DNA of 64,000 bases, taken from assembly GCF_005406225.1 (NCBI RefSeq), contig NZ_NXLY01000002.1, positions 1 through 64,000 on the forward strand, given 5' to 3'. Origin of the DNA: Campylobacter taeniopygiae. Its GTDB lineage: Bacteria > Campylobacterota > Campylobacteria > Campylobacterales > Campylobacteraceae. The notes beneath the pieces are model-generated. The model searched no databases, was not told where the DNA came from, and saw nothing but the letters and a program-made list of their open reading frames with translations. Shown here piece after piece: positions 26,932 to 36,672 of this stretch (positions within the stretch are counted from its first letter, which is position 1; the number at the start of each line of letters is the position of its first letter). The translations under genes were made by a program, and so were the position numbers.

Positions 26932-28172
26932 AACATAGCCTTTGTATAAATTATAAAATTTTTCGCAAGTTCTTCAAGTTTTAATCTAATGTCTTTTTGC
27001 AAATTAATATTATTAATATCATCTAAAATATCCGCTATATAATTTGCAACAATTTCCATTTCTTTCTCTTTAAAACCTCTAGCAGTAAGCGCTGGTGTTC
27101 CTAGTCTCAATCCACTAGTTATAAATGGACTTCTAGTCTCACCTGGAACTGTATTTTTATTTGCAGTTATACCTGAATTTCCCAAAGCTATATCTGCATC
27201 TTTTCCGCTAAATTCACGATCTAAAAAGCTCATTAAAACAAGATGGTTATCTGTACCATCGCTTACAAGCTTATATTTTCTATCCATCAATACTTTAGCT
27301 AAAACTTGGGCATTATTTCTTACTTGTTTTGCATAAATTTTCCATTCTTCGCTAAGATTAAATTTAAAGCCCACAGCCTTAGCAGCAATCACATGCATTA
27401 AAGGGCCGCCTTGAATTCCTGGGAAAATTGCCGAATTAATTTTTTTAGCGATCTCTTCATCATTACTCATTATGATGCCACCTCTTGGACCTCTTAAAGT
27501 TTTATGAGTTGTAGAACTTACAACGTGAGCATGAGGAAAAGGATCAGGATGTTCTCCAGCAACAACAAGTCCGGCAATATGCGCTACATCTGCAAAAAGA
27601 TAAGCACCAACTTCATCTGCAATTTCTCTAAATTTAGCAAAATCGATAAATCTAGCATAAGCACTCGCACCACATACTATCAATTTTGGCTTAACTATAT
27701 GAGCTATTTCTCTGACTTTTTCATAATTAATTCTTCCATCAAGCTCTACACCATAAAAAAAGCTTTCATAAATTTTTCCAGAAGAACTTACTTTAGCACC
27801 ATGAGTTAAGTGGCCACCATGGCTTAAATCCATACCTAAAATTTTATCACCTGGATTTAAAAGAGCCGCATAAACGCCTTGATTGGCTTGAGAGCCTGAA
27901 TTAGGTTGAACATTAGCAAAATTGCATTTAAAAAGTTTTTTACATCTCTCAATAGCCAAATTTTCTATTTCATCAACAACTTCACAGCCTCCATAATATC
28001 TTTTATTTGGATATCCTTCAGCATATTTATTTGTCAATACGCTTCCCATAACCTCCATAACCTCAGGTAAAGTGAAATTTTCACTTGCTATCATCTCAAG
28101 GCCTTCGCATTGACGCTTTAATTCTTGATTTACCAAATTAAAAATTTCTTGATCAAAACACTCTAAACTCAT
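26928..28172 (-). CDS. glyA: Serine hydroxymethyltransferase
   Basis: A 414-residue PLP enzyme that converts serine and tetrahydrofolate to glycine and methylene-THF. It shows the expected [23 protein letters not shown], the PLP-lysine motif [14 protein letters not shown] (about 221-234) and the C-terminal [14 protein letters not shown]. Normal length. It overlaps lysS by 4 bp in the fur-lysS-glyA run. Confidence 0.97.
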   Translation of the reverse strand: MSLECFDQEIFNLVNQELKRQCEGLEMIASENFTLPEVMEVMGSVLTNKYAEGYPNKRYYGGCEVVDEIENLAIERCKKLFKCNFANVQPNSGSQANQGVYAALLNPGDKILGMDLSHGGHLTHGAKVSSSGKIYESFFYGVELDGRINYEKVREIAHIVKPKLIVCGASAYARFIDFAKFREIADEVGAYLFADVAHIAGLVVAGEHPDPFPHAHVVSSTTHKTLRGPRGGIIMSNDEEIAKKINSAIFPGIQGGPLMHVIAAKAVGFKFNLSEEWKIYAKQVRNNAQVLAKVLMDRKYKLVSDGTDNHLVLMSFLDREFSGKDADIALGNSGITANKNTVPGETRSPFITSGLRLGTPALTARGFKEKEMEIVANYIADILDDINNINLQKDIRLKLEELAKNFIIYTKAMF

Positions 28173-29677
28173 TCTTTACCCTCCTTTAATTCTGATTTTA
28201 ATGGCCTCATGGCCGGAAATAAAATAACATCTCGGATAGATTTTTTATTAGTTAGCAACATAACCAATCTATCAATTCCTATTCCCTGTCCTGCCGTAGG
28301 TGGCATACCATAGCCCAAAGCATTAACAAAATCTTCATCCATTTCACATGCTTCTTCATTACCTGCATTTTTTGCTTCTATTTGTTTTAAAAATCTTTCA
28401 TATTGATCTAAAGGATCATTTAACTCATTAAAACCATTAGCCAATTCTCTTCCGCAAATAAATAACTCAAATCTTTCAGCTATATTAGGATCTTCATCGC
28501 TACGACGAGAGAGTGGGCTAATAGAAACTGGAAAATCTGTAATAAAAGTAGGATTAATCAACTTACTTTCTACATAATTATCAAATAATTCTGCTTGCAA
28601 ATGTCCTAAATCTAATTTTTCATTAGCTTCAAAACCATCAGATTTTAATTGAGTTAAAATTTTATCTTTATTTTCTATAACTTCATCACTTAAACCACCA
28701 TATTTTTTGAGGGCTTCCTTGTATGAAATTCTTTCAAAAGGTTTTGAAAAATCGATTTTATGACCATCAAATTCTATTACTTTTTCTAAATTTAATTGAT
28801 CCAAAAGTAAAGAAAAAAGCTCTTCTGTGAGATCCATCAAATCTTTATAATTATGATAAGCCCAATAAAATTCTATCGTTGTAAATTCTGGATTGTGTGT
28901 TAGATCCATACCTTCATTTCTAAAACAACGATTGATTTCAAAAACCGCTTCAAAACCTCCGACTATAAGTCTTTTTAAATAAAGTTCTGGTGCGATTCTT
29001 AAAAATCTTTCAACACCTAATGAGTTATGAAATGTTATAAAAGGCTTAGCATTAGCACCACCTGCAATTGGATGCATCATAGGTGTTTCAACTTCTAAAA
29101 AACCTTTGCTTTCAAAAAAATGACGGATTAGGCTTACTACTTTAGAACGAATTAAAAAATCTTTTCTAACATCTGAATTCATAATCAAATCCACATAACG
29201 TTTGCGATATCGTTGTTCTATATCTGTAAGCCCATGATATTTTTCAGGTAGCGGAACAATGGATTTGGTAGCAAGTTTTACCTCACTTGCGTGAAGACTA
29301 AATTCACCTGTTTTAGTTACAAAAGGAAAACCTTTTACTAAAACAATATCTCCCACCTCAAGATTTTTTTTAAGTAAATTAAATTGTTCTTCGCCGATGC
29401 TATCTTTGCTGAAATAAATTTGTAAATTAGTATTTTCATCTTCTATATTTGCAAAAATAGATTTTCCAGCTATTCTTAAAAGCTTTAAACGTCCTGCAAC
29501 AATTCCAAAACTATTTTCATCTCGCTTAGTTTCGCTTTGAAGTACATAAGAAAATTTGGTTTTAAAATCCGATAAAGACATTTCTTTTTTTAGAAAATGC
29601 GGATAAGGATTTATACCAGCTTTTCTAAATTCATTTGATTTTTCTATTCTTTGCTGTTCTAAAATATTATCAAACAT
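28169..29677 (-). CDS. lysS: Lysyl-tRNA synthetase (class II)
   Basis: A 502-residue class IIb synthetase: N-terminal OB fold for anticodon binding ([20 protein letters not shown]), then the catalytic domain with motif 1 ([17 protein letters not shown]), motif 2 ([21 protein letters not shown]) and motif 3 ([20 protein letters not shown]). Starts on the last base of the fur stop. Confidence 0.97.
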   Translation of the reverse strand: MFDNILEQQRIEKSNEFRKAGINPYPHFLKKEMSLSDFKTKFSYVLQSETKRDENSFGIVAGRLKLLRIAGKSIFANIEDENTNLQIYFSKDSIGEEQFNLLKKNLEVGDIVLVKGFPFVTKTGEFSLHASEVKLATKSIVPLPEKYHGLTDIEQRYRKRYVDLIMNSDVRKDFLIRSKVVSLIRHFFESKGFLEVETPMMHPIAGGANAKPFITFHNSLGVERFLRIAPELYLKRLIVGGFEAVFEINRCFRNEGMDLTHNPEFTTIEFYWAYHNYKDLMDLTEELFSLLLDQLNLEKVIEFDGHKIDFSKPFERISYKEALKKYGGLSDEVIENKDKILTQLKSDGFEANEKLDLGHLQAELFDNYVESKLINPTFITDFPVSISPLSRRSDEDPNIAERFELFICGRELANGFNELNDPLDQYERFLKQIEAKNAGNEEACEMDEDFVNALGYGMPPTAGQGIGIDRLVMLLTNKKSIRDVILFPAMRPLKSELKEGKE

Positions 29678-30147
29678 TAGATTTTTACCTTAATTTTTTG
29701 ATTACAATCATCGCAAATTCCATAAAGTTGCATTAAATGCCCCGTTAGTTTAAAATTATATTCCTTAGCAATTAAAGCTTGTTGTCTTTCTATAATAGAA
29801 TTTTCAAATTCAATAATTTTACCACAATTTTTACAAATCATGTGATCATGATGTGGTTTATTGGCTAATTCGTATTTTTTTCCAGCTGAACCAAAAGAGA
29901 TAGAAGTAACCATTTCAGCTTCTTCGAGTAAATTTAAAGTTCTATAAACAGTAGCAATACCGACATTTAAATCCGGTTCAACTTGCTTTATTTCCATATA
30001 TAAGCTCTCTGGTGTATGATGCGTATCGCTATGATATAATGTTTTTAATAATATTTCCCTTTGTTTTGTGTATTTAAGACCACCTTGTCTTAAAATTTTT
30101 TTAAATCTTTCCAATAATACATCATATTCTACATTTTCAATCAACAT
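29677..30147 (-). CDS. fur: Ferric uptake regulator
   Basis: A 156-residue Fur repressor with N-terminal winged helix ([27 protein letters not shown], then [13 protein letters not shown] recognition helix) and the metal and dimer domain with [16 protein letters not shown] and a second Cys pair CDDCNQKI that together bind structural zinc. It controls iron uptake genes. No promoter of its own is visible: it follows the cvpA-like gene immediately, so it is probably transcribed from upstream, as I recall for C. jejuni fur. Confidence 0.95.
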   Translation of the reverse strand: MLIENVEYDVLLERFKKILRQGGLKYTKQREILLKTLYHSDTHHTPESLYMEIKQVEPDLNVGIATVYRTLNLLEEAEMVTSISFGSAGKKYELANKPHHDHMICKNCGKIIEFENSIIERQQALIAKEYNFKLTGHLMQLYGICDDCNQKIKVKI

Positions 30148-30705
30148 TTATTGTTCCTCTTGAAAGCTGTTGAGATTGTTGGTTGTATTTTTTATTTTAT
30201 CAAGACTATCTTCAGCTAAAGGTTGATTCATGATAAAAGAACCTGTATCTTTGAGTAATTCTAAAGTATAACTATCTTTGGCAAAAGAATTTAATTTGCT
30301 ATTTAAAAAATCGATTCTTGCTATGCAAAAAACAAAAATAGCAAAAATAAAAAATATTTTTGCACAGCCAAAAATAAATCCGCCTATACGATCTAAGAAA
30401 CCCAAACCACTCAGTTTAACTAATTTTGAAAGAAAATTTCCAAGTAAAAGACAAACTATCCAAAAAATAATTAAAATCACTAAAAAACCTGCAAAATTAG
30501 CCAAACTTTGATTCTCAATTTTATAAAAAGTATTTTCTATAAAAGTAGAAGCTGATGAAGAATATTTTGAAGCGACAAACACACCTCCAATAATCCCCAA
30601 GATTCCAAATACTTCTTTAATCAAACCATTGATAATACCTTTAAGACCCAAAAGTAAAGTAAAACCTAAAATAAAAGCATCAAACCAATAAAAATTCATA
30701 CTCAT
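30148..30705 (-). CDS. CvpA-family membrane protein
   Basis: A 185-residue protein with four hydrophobic helices: FDAFILGFTLLLGLKGIING near the start is the typical CvpA opening, followed by a Gly-rich helix (FGILGIIGGVFVASKYS) and GLGFLDRIGGFIFGCAK. The tail is soluble. CvpA proteins are linked to envelope stress and, in enterics, colicin V production; the role here is open. Ends one base before fur. Counterpart of Cj0399. Confidence 0.85.
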   Translation of the reverse strand: MSMNFYWFDAFILGFTLLLGLKGIINGLIKEVFGILGIIGGVFVASKYSSSASTFIENTFYKIENQSLANFAGFLVILIIFWIVCLLLGNFLSKLVKLSGLGFLDRIGGFIFGCAKIFFIFAIFVFCIARIDFLNSKLNSFAKDSYTLELLKDTGSFIMNQPLAEDSLDKIKNTTNNLNSFQEEQ

Positions 30706-30761
30706 CCACTTTCACTATATCTTTAAATTATTCTACAAGCAAGTATTAAATAATAAGTTAA

Positions 30762-31049
30762 TCATTCTATAATCTTAGGCACAACAAAAAAATTCTCATC
30801 TTTTTTTGGAGAATGTTCTAAAACATCTTTAATGATATCTTTATTTTCTATTTGATCCAATCTTAAAGGAGTGCCACCTTTAATGGTGCTTACTGTGATC
30901 TCTGAAGAACTTAAATCCAACTCATTAAGCTTTTCAACAAAATTAACAATTTCCTCAAGTTCTTGCACCAATTTGCTCCTTTTATCTTCTGCAATTTTTA
31001 AAGCGCTTAATTTTTCAAGTTTGGTAAGCAATTCTTCATTTATTTGCAT
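30762..31049 (-). CDS. gatC: Asp/Glu-tRNA amidotransferase subunit C
   Basis: A 95-residue GatC: ELLTKLEKLSALKI, LVQELEEIVNFVEKLNELD and the late PLRLDQI...DVLEHSPKKDENFFVVPKII are family marks. It supports folding of GatA in the GatCAB complex that makes Gln- and Asn-tRNA in bacteria lacking the direct synthetases. It is separated from gatA and gatB, which are not in this window. Divergent from the YfgM-like gene. Confidence 0.92.
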   Translation of the reverse strand: MQINEELLTKLEKLSALKIAEDKRSKLVQELEEIVNFVEKLNELDLSSSEITVSTIKGGTPLRLDQIENKDIIKDVLEHSPKKDENFFVVPKIIE

Positions 31050-31193
31050 TTTGTAACCTTGATTAAAAATTTAAATGATAATAAAAATTATAACATAAAA
31101 AAGCTTTAATTATTTTACAATATTTTAGAATTTATAAATTTATGTTACAATAATGCTAACTGAAATCATAAAATAAAAATTAAGGATCAAAAT

Positions 31194-31772
31194 TTGAGCT
31201 TAAAAGATAATTTAAAATCTATTAAAACAGATCTTAATGCTGAAGAGAAAATGATAGAAAATTTTATAAAAAGTGAAAGATTTATAAAAAAATATAAAAA
31301 ATATATATTTTTAATTGCAATTATCGCTGTTCTTTGGTTTGCTATTAGTTTTGGAATTTCTAAAGTTGAAGAATACAATAAGAAAGAAAGCAATAGAATT
31401 TATACCCAATTGTTAAAATATCCAAACGATACAAACCTTTTAAATCAATTAAAACAAAAAAACGTTAATCTTTATGCTGTATTTCTTATCAATGAAATCC
31501 AAAATGATAATAACAATACAAATTTAAAAAATCAACTCAAAGCTATAAGCTCTGATTCTGACATAAATCCTTTGTTACAAAATATCATTTTTGCATTTTT
31601 AGGAGAGAAATCGATATTTTTAAAAGATTATGATAAACTTTTAGAAGCTTGCAAACTCTTAGAAGAAAATAAAATCGAACAAGCAAATGTATTGCTTTCT
31701 CAAATTAATGAAAATTCAGGCCTTAAACAAATTGCTAAAAATCTCAAACATTATCAAGGTATTTCACAATGA
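31194..31772 (+). CDS. YfgM-like membrane-anchored TPR protein
   Basis: A 192-residue protein starting at TTG (31194) with AAGGA upstream. A short charged N-terminus is followed by one transmembrane helix (about 39-60, IFLIAIIAVLWFAISFGI) and a periplasmic helical region that ends with a TPR-like LLEACKLLEENKIEQANVLLSQINE. This is the plan of YfgM (ancillary SecYEG chaperone). The next gene encodes a BamB-like lipoprotein, matching the yfgM-bamB gene order of other proteobacteria; this neighbourhood is the main support. Counterpart of Cj0397c. Confidence 0.6.
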   Translation: MSLKDNLKSIKTDLNAEEKMIENFIKSERFIKKYKKYIFLIAIIAVLWFAISFGISKVEEYNKKESNRIYTQLLKYPNDTNLLNQLKQKNVNLYAVFLINEIQNDNNNTNLKNQLKAISSDSDINPLLQNIIFAFLGEKSIFLKDYDKLLEACKLLEENKIEQANVLLSQINENSGLKQIAKNLKHYQGISQ

Positions 31773-32767
31773 AACATTTTTTTATAACCTTATTTGCCTT
31801 AATTTTTATTTGTGCTTGTGGTACGAAAAGACAATATTTTGAGCCGGCTTATACAGATGGGGAATTAAATCATAATGGTAGCTTAAAGGCCACTATCGTT
31901 GATTGGAATTTATTTTCTGCTAAACTTAGCAATAATCAAATCATTTTAAAAAATACTCAAGCGACTCATGATTTTAAACTTGATAAAAACTATATTCTCT
32001 TAGCCTATCAAGATGGAGAATTTATCGAGGCTGATGATAATGGAAATTTAAAAATTTATAATAGCACCCATGAAGAAACTTATTCTTATAAATTTGACGC
32101 TACTGTTGTAGGAATTGCCTTAAATGGAGATGATTTAGCACTTGTGTTGGCCAATAATAGCATTGTTTTTGCAAATCGTTCCTTAGGTATTAAATTTATT
32201 CAAACCCTTACTCCAGCACCTGCTCAAGATAATCGCGTTGCAAATCCGATATTCTTAGATAATGTTATTATTTATCCTACTTTGGATGGAAAAATCATGG
32301 TTTTATCAAAAGATACTTTGAAAATTGTCAAAGATATTGTTGTTTCTGCGGAAAACTTTTTTAATAATATTATTCATCTAAGCATACAAAATAATCAAAT
32401 TATAGCAGCCACGGCAAAAAGAGTAATGATAATTGACCCTAGAAGAACTATTTATCAAGACTTTGATATAAAAGATATCGCAGTGAGTGATAATGCAATT
32501 TTTATATTTGAAAAGAATGGAAATATTGTTAAAACTGATTATAATTTAAAAATACTAGAACAAAAGAAATTCGATTTTGCTATCTTTACAAAAGTGAATT
32601 TGTATCATGGTCATTTATATGCTTTTGAAAAAACAGGGTATTTAATAAAATCAGATTTAAATCTTGAAAATATACAAATATTTAAATTCTCAGAACCTGT
32701 TGAAAAAATGTCTTTTATGGGCGATGGTAAATTTTATTATGGAGATAAAATTTTAGATTTGCAATGA
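31769..32767 (+). CDS. Outer-membrane-type lipoprotein, BamB-like beta-propeller
   Basis: A 332-residue lipoprotein (lipobox FICAC, Cys17). The mature part is built of repeating beta blades, for example VVGIALNGDDLALVLANNSIVFANR, FLDNVIIYPTLDGKIMVLSKDTLKIVK and IQNNQIIAATAKRVMIIDP, similar in rhythm to the PQQ-like propeller of BamB. The YfgM-like gene just before it overlaps by 4 bp. If this is BamB, it would scaffold the BAM complex that inserts outer-membrane proteins such as CmeC and the autotransporter barrel. Counterpart of Cj0396c, annotated only as a lipoprotein as far as I remember. Confidence 0.6.
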   Translation: MKHFFITLFALIFICACGTKRQYFEPAYTDGELNHNGSLKATIVDWNLFSAKLSNNQIILKNTQATHDFKLDKNYILLAYQDGEFIEADDNGNLKIYNSTHEETYSYKFDATVVGIALNGDDLALVLANNSIVFANRSLGIKFIQTLTPAPAQDNRVANPIFLDNVIIYPTLDGKIMVLSKDTLKIVKDIVVSAENFFNNIIHLSIQNNQIIAATAKRVMIIDPRRTIYQDFDIKDIAVSDNAIFIFEKNGNIVKTDYNLKILEQKKFDFAIFTKVNLYHGHLYAFEKTGYLIKSDLNLENIQIFKFSEPVEKMSFMGDGKFYYGDKILDLQ

Positions 32768-33051
32768 GTATTTTAAAAGAAGCAATGGATATTTTAAATT
32801 TAGATCTTAAAACTTTTGATCTAAAAAAATTGAGTACAAAAAAAACTTATTTATGTGCCTTAAATAAAGAAGTTGTACTTTTTATCTATACTGGTAAATC
32901 TCGTTTTGTCTTAAAAAATGCCTTATTTTTAGATAATTTATCAAGCAATTTTAATTTAAATAAAAAGTTTTTTTTTACCAAAAGCGTTCTTTGCTCCAAA
33001 GCAAAGCAGTATCTTAGTGAAAAGGGATTTGATATTCATGTTGTTTTGTGA
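32764..33051 (+). CDS. Hypothetical protein (95 aa)
   Basis: A soluble 95-residue protein with a beta-rich centre (KEVVLFIYTGKSRFVLKNALFLDNL) and a helix with one Cys (SVLCSKAKQYLSEKGF). It overlaps the BamB-like gene by 4 bp and coaX by 14 bp, so it is translated as part of the same operon. Counterpart of Cj0395c. I recognise no family. Confidence 0.7.
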   Translation: MSILKEAMDILNLDLKTFDLKKLSTKKTYLCALNKEVVLFIYTGKSRFVLKNALFLDNLSSNFNLNKKFFFTKSVLCSKAKQYLSEKGFDIHVVL

Positions 33052-33667
33052 CATTGGTAATTCTAATGCTAATTTTTTAGAAGATCATAAATATTTTACA
33101 CTAAGTATTGAACAATTTTTAGAATTTAAAAGTGAACAAAAAATTTTTTATATTAATGTCAATGAAAATTTAAAAAATTATTTAAAATCGCAAAAAAATT
33201 TTATCGATTTGGAACCATTTTTTGTTTTTGATACTATTTATCAAGGTCTAGGAATTGATCGTATTGCTGCTTGTTATACCATAGATGATGGAGTGATTGT
33301 AGATGCTGGAAGTGCCATTACAATTGATATTATCGCCAATTCTATACATCTTGGAGGTTTTATCTTGCCAGGGATTACAAATTTTAGAAAAATATATGCC
33401 CACATTTCACCTAGATTAAAATGTGAATTTAATACCCAAGTAAGTTTTGATGCATTCCCACAGAAAACAAAAGATGCTTTAAGCTATGGAGTTTTTAAAA
33501 GTATTTATTTACTTATTAAAGATACAGCGCAAAATAAAAAACTTTATTTTACTGGTGGAGATGGACAATTTTTAGCAAATTATTTTGATAATGCTATTTA
33601 TGATAAACTTCTTGTTTTTAGAGGTATGAAAAAAATTATACAAGAAAATCCTAATTTATTAATATAA
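33038..33667 (+). CDS. coaX: Type III pantothenate kinase
   Basis: A 209-residue CoaX that phosphorylates pantothenate in coenzyme A synthesis. The start at ATG 33038 gives the family N-terminus MLFCDIGNSNANFL with the phosphate-binding DxGN motif; an in-frame ATG at 33017 only adds seven atypical residues. Further marks: GLGIDRIAACY, the metal and pantothenate site DAGSAITIDI (about 85-94), GGFILPGI and the late GGDGQFL. Shorter than many CoaX proteins but typical for epsilonproteobacteria. Confidence 0.92.
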   Translation: MLFCDIGNSNANFLEDHKYFTLSIEQFLEFKSEQKIFYINVNENLKNYLKSQKNFIDLEPFFVFDTIYQGLGIDRIAACYTIDDGVIVDAGSAITIDIIANSIHLGGFILPGITNFRKIYAHISPRLKCEFNTQVSFDAFPQKTKDALSYGVFKSIYLLIKDTAQNKKLYFTGGDGQFLANYFDNAIYDKLLVFRGMKKIIQENPNLLI

Positions 33668-33784
33668 AATGTTACAAAAATTCTCATTAAAAATATTATT
33701 TTGATATATTTTAACCATTTGTAAAACAAATTCAATTAAACTTTTATAAATAAAATTCTATGATTTATAAAAAAAGGAAAAATA

Positions 33785-35131
33785 ATGCCTAAAAAAGAAT
33801 TTGATATATTAATCATAGGAGCTGGAATTTCTGGATCTGCATTATTTTATGAAATCGCACGATATACAGATATCAAAAATATCGCTTTAATAGAAAAATA
33901 TCATTCTCCTTCAACTTTAAATTCAAAAGGAACAAGTAACTCTCAAACCATACACTGTGGCGACATTGAAACAAATTACACCCTAGAAAAAGCTAAAAAA
34001 GTCAAAACAACAGCAGATATGATAGTAAAATATGGAATTTTACAAAACGCCCAAAATCGTTTTATGTTCTCTCATCAAAAAATGGCCTTAGCTGTTGATG
34101 ATATAGAATGTGATTACATGAAAAAACGCTACGAAGAATTTAAAGAACTGTATCCTTACATCAAATTTTTTGATAAAGAAAAAATCAAATCCATTGAACC
34201 TAAGGTAGCTCTTGGAAAAGATGGGATAAATGATAGACCTGAAAATATTTGTGCTATGGGCGTAGAAGCTGGAGAAATTTTCACAACTGTTGATTTTGGG
34301 AAAATGAGTATCAGTCTTATCGAGCAAGGGCAATTACAAAACAAAAATACTTTTGTAGCTTTTAATGAAGAAATTATCCATATAGAAAAAAAAGATGGAT
34401 ATTTTCTTTTAAGAACAAATACTTATCAAGAATATTATGCCAAAGCTGTCGTCGTAAATGCTGGTGCACATTCTTTATATTTGGCACATAAAATGAATTT
34501 AGGTTTGGATAAATCTTGTTGGCCTGTTGCAGGTAGTTTTTATCTCACAAAACAAAAATTACTCAATGGTAAAGTTTATATGGTTCAAAATCCAAAATTA
34601 CCTTTTGCAGCACTACATGGAGATCCTGATTTACTTGCCGATATGAATACACGTTTTGGGCCAACCGCACTCGTTATCCCGAAATTGGAACGCTATCATG
34701 GATTAAAATCTGTACCTGAATTCTTTGAAGCTTTAAAATTTGACAAAACTGTTTTTAAAGTTACTTTAAATATGTTTAAAGATTCAACTATTAGAAATTA
34801 CATACTCTATAATTATCTTTTTGAATTACCTTTTATCAATAAAAATATCTTTGTAAAAGATGCTAGAAAAATAGTTCCGAGTTTAAAAGCTAGTGATATA
34901 TATTATGCAAGAGGTTTTGGAGGAGTTCGTCCTCAAGTAATTGATAAAAAAAGAGGGGAATTGATGCTAGGGGAAGCAAGTATTGCTGAAATTCCTGGAA
35001 TTATTTTTAATATGACTCCTAGTCCAGGTGCAACGAGCTGTTTAGGCAATGCACAAAGGGATGCGAAATTGATGTGTCAATATTTAGGAGCTAAATTTGA
35101 TGAAGATAAATTTAATTCGGAATTATTGTAA
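33785..35131 (+). CDS. mqo: Malate:quinone oxidoreductase
   Basis: A 448-residue FAD enzyme that oxidises malate and passes electrons to menaquinone. The dinucleotide motif IIGAGISGSALFYEIARY (residues 9-26), the NSKGTSNSQTIHCGDIETNY block and KSVPEF and GGVRPQ in the C-terminal part are typical of Mqo. No signal peptide or membrane helix; a peripheral membrane protein. It has its own 117-bp leader with a TATAAA-like element near 33750 and lies before pyk. Counterpart of Cj0393c. Confidence 0.9.
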   Translation: MPKKEFDILIIGAGISGSALFYEIARYTDIKNIALIEKYHSPSTLNSKGTSNSQTIHCGDIETNYTLEKAKKVKTTADMIVKYGILQNAQNRFMFSHQKMALAVDDIECDYMKKRYEEFKELYPYIKFFDKEKIKSIEPKVALGKDGINDRPENICAMGVEAGEIFTTVDFGKMSISLIEQGQLQNKNTFVAFNEEIIHIEKKDGYFLLRTNTYQEYYAKAVVVNAGAHSLYLAHKMNLGLDKSCWPVAGSFYLTKQKLLNGKVYMVQNPKLPFAALHGDPDLLADMNTRFGPTALVIPKLERYHGLKSVPEFFEALKFDKTVFKVTLNMFKDSTIRNYILYNYLFELPFINKNIFVKDARKIVPSLKASDIYYARGFGGVRPQVIDKKRGELMLGEASIAEIPGIIFNMTPSPGATSCLGNAQRDAKLMCQYLGAKFDEDKFNSELL

Positions 35132-35159
35132 ATATTAAAAACTTAAAATAAGGATTATC

Positions 35160-36602
35160 ATGCTTAAAAAAACAAAAATTGTAGCAACTGTTGGACCAGC
35201 AAGTGAAAGTGAAGATGTTTTACGTCAAATGATTATTAATGGTGTCAATGTCTTTCGTTTAAATTTCTCTCATGGAACTCATGAGTATCATAAAAACAAT
35301 CTTGAAACCATACGTAAAGTTGCTAAGGAACTCAATACTAGAATAGGAATTTTACAAGATATTAGCGGTCCAAAAATTAGAACAGGGGAATTGAAAACCC
35401 CCTTTGATCTAAAAAAAGGAGATAGGCTTGATTTTTATCATGAAAAAATTATAGGAGAAAAAATCAAGGAAAATCATTATAAACTTAGCATCAATCAAAG
35501 TGAAATTCTAAATATGCTTAAAATTGATGATTATATTTATTTATATGATGGTTCTATTCGTGCTAAAGTAGTCAGTATTGATTCTGACAAAATTCAAACT
35601 CTTATTGAAAATGATGGTTTTTTAAATTCGAACAAAGGGATTAATTTTCCAAATACTAAAATTAACATTGATGTTATCACTCAAAAGGATAAAAATGATT
35701 TGATTTGGGGGATAGAAAATGGGGTTGATTTTCTTGCCATTTCTTTCGTTCAAAATGCTCATGATATCAATGAAGTGCGAGAAATTTTAATAAAACATAA
35801 CGCCAAAATAGCCCTTTTTGCTAAAATAGAAAAATTTGATGCAGTTGAAAATATAGATGAAATTATTGATTCTAGCGATGGTATTATGGTAGCACGTGGC
35901 GATTTAGGTATTGAAGTGCCTTATTATAAGGTTCCAAACATTCAAAAAGAGATTATCCGCAAAGCTAATAATGCCTCTAAACCTGTCATTACAGCCACTC
36001 AAATGCTTTTTTCTTTGGCAAAAAGCAAAACCGCTACAAGAGCTGAAATTTCAGATGTAGCAAATGCAGTATTAGATGGTAGCGATGCTGTAATGCTTAG
36101 CGAAGAAAGTGCTGTAGGTATAGATCCTGCTAATGCTGTTGATATCATGTGTCAGACAATCATAGAAACAGAAAAAAACTATCCTTATAATAAATTTAAT
36201 GATTTTGAAAATTTAGACAATACAGATAAAATTATGCGTTCAAGTGCAAATTTATCTAAAGATTTGAATGCTGATGCGATTTTTTCTCTCACAAGTAGCG
36301 GAAAATCAGCAATGAAAATTTCTAGATATAGGCCTAGCATGGATATCATAGCCGTAGCTCATTCAGAAAAAACTCTTAATTTATTAAGTATAGTATGGGG
36401 GGTTAATCCAGCTATTTTAGTTAATAAAAGCGATCATTTAACAGAATTATTAAAAAACACAGTTAAATTAGGTATAGAAAAAGATTTTATCAATGAAAAT
36501 AAATGTTATATATTAACAGCGGGTTTTCCAACAGGAGTAGAAGGAACGAGTAATCTTATTAGAATACTTGAAAAAGATCAAATATCTTATTATTTAAAAT
36601 AA
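35160..36602 (+). CDS. pyk: Pyruvate kinase
   Basis: A 480-residue pyruvate kinase: TKIVATVGPASES at the N-terminus, VNVFRLNFSHGTHEYH, the catalytic segment IMVARGDLGIEVP (about 241-253), KPVITATQMLFS and TRAEISDVANAVLDGSDAVMLSEESA. Campylobacter lacks a complete glycolysis, so it is usually thought to serve lower glycolysis or anaplerosis. It contains a run of six G near 36396, too short to be a contingency tract. Counterpart of Cj0392c. Confidence 0.95.
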   Translation: MLKKTKIVATVGPASESEDVLRQMIINGVNVFRLNFSHGTHEYHKNNLETIRKVAKELNTRIGILQDISGPKIRTGELKTPFDLKKGDRLDFYHEKIIGEKIKENHYKLSINQSEILNMLKIDDYIYLYDGSIRAKVVSIDSDKIQTLIENDGFLNSNKGINFPNTKINIDVITQKDKNDLIWGIENGVDFLAISFVQNAHDINEVREILIKHNAKIALFAKIEKFDAVENIDEIIDSSDGIMVARGDLGIEVPYYKVPNIQKEIIRKANNASKPVITATQMLFSLAKSKTATRAEISDVANAVLDGSDAVMLSEESAVGIDPANAVDIMCQTIIETEKNYPYNKFNDFENLDNTDKIMRSSANLSKDLNADAIFSLTSSGKSAMKISRYRPSMDIIAVAHSEKTLNLLSIVWGVNPAILVNKSDHLTELLKNTVKLGIEKDFINENKCYILTAGFPTGVEGTSNLIRILEKDQISYYLK

Positions 36603-36615
36603 TTTTTAAATAATA

Positions 36616-36642
36616 TAAAATTTTTATTAAAAAAGTCGATAT
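36616..36642 (+). promoter_or_regulatory. Sigma-28 (FliA) promoter
   Basis: TAAAATTT (36616-36623), an 11-nt spacer and GTCGATAT (36635-36642) match the sigma-28 consensus TAAAGTTT-N11-GCCGATAA at nearly every conserved base. The ATG of the next gene is 30 nt downstream. Confidence 0.87.
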
Positions 36643-36672
36643 AAAATATAACCTCACTATTAAGGAGCAAAA

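Noticed and set aside
36391-36403. Run of six G in pyk as a second phase-variation tract
   Set aside because: Too short to slip at the rates seen for contingency loci, and it lies deep in an intact housekeeping gene.
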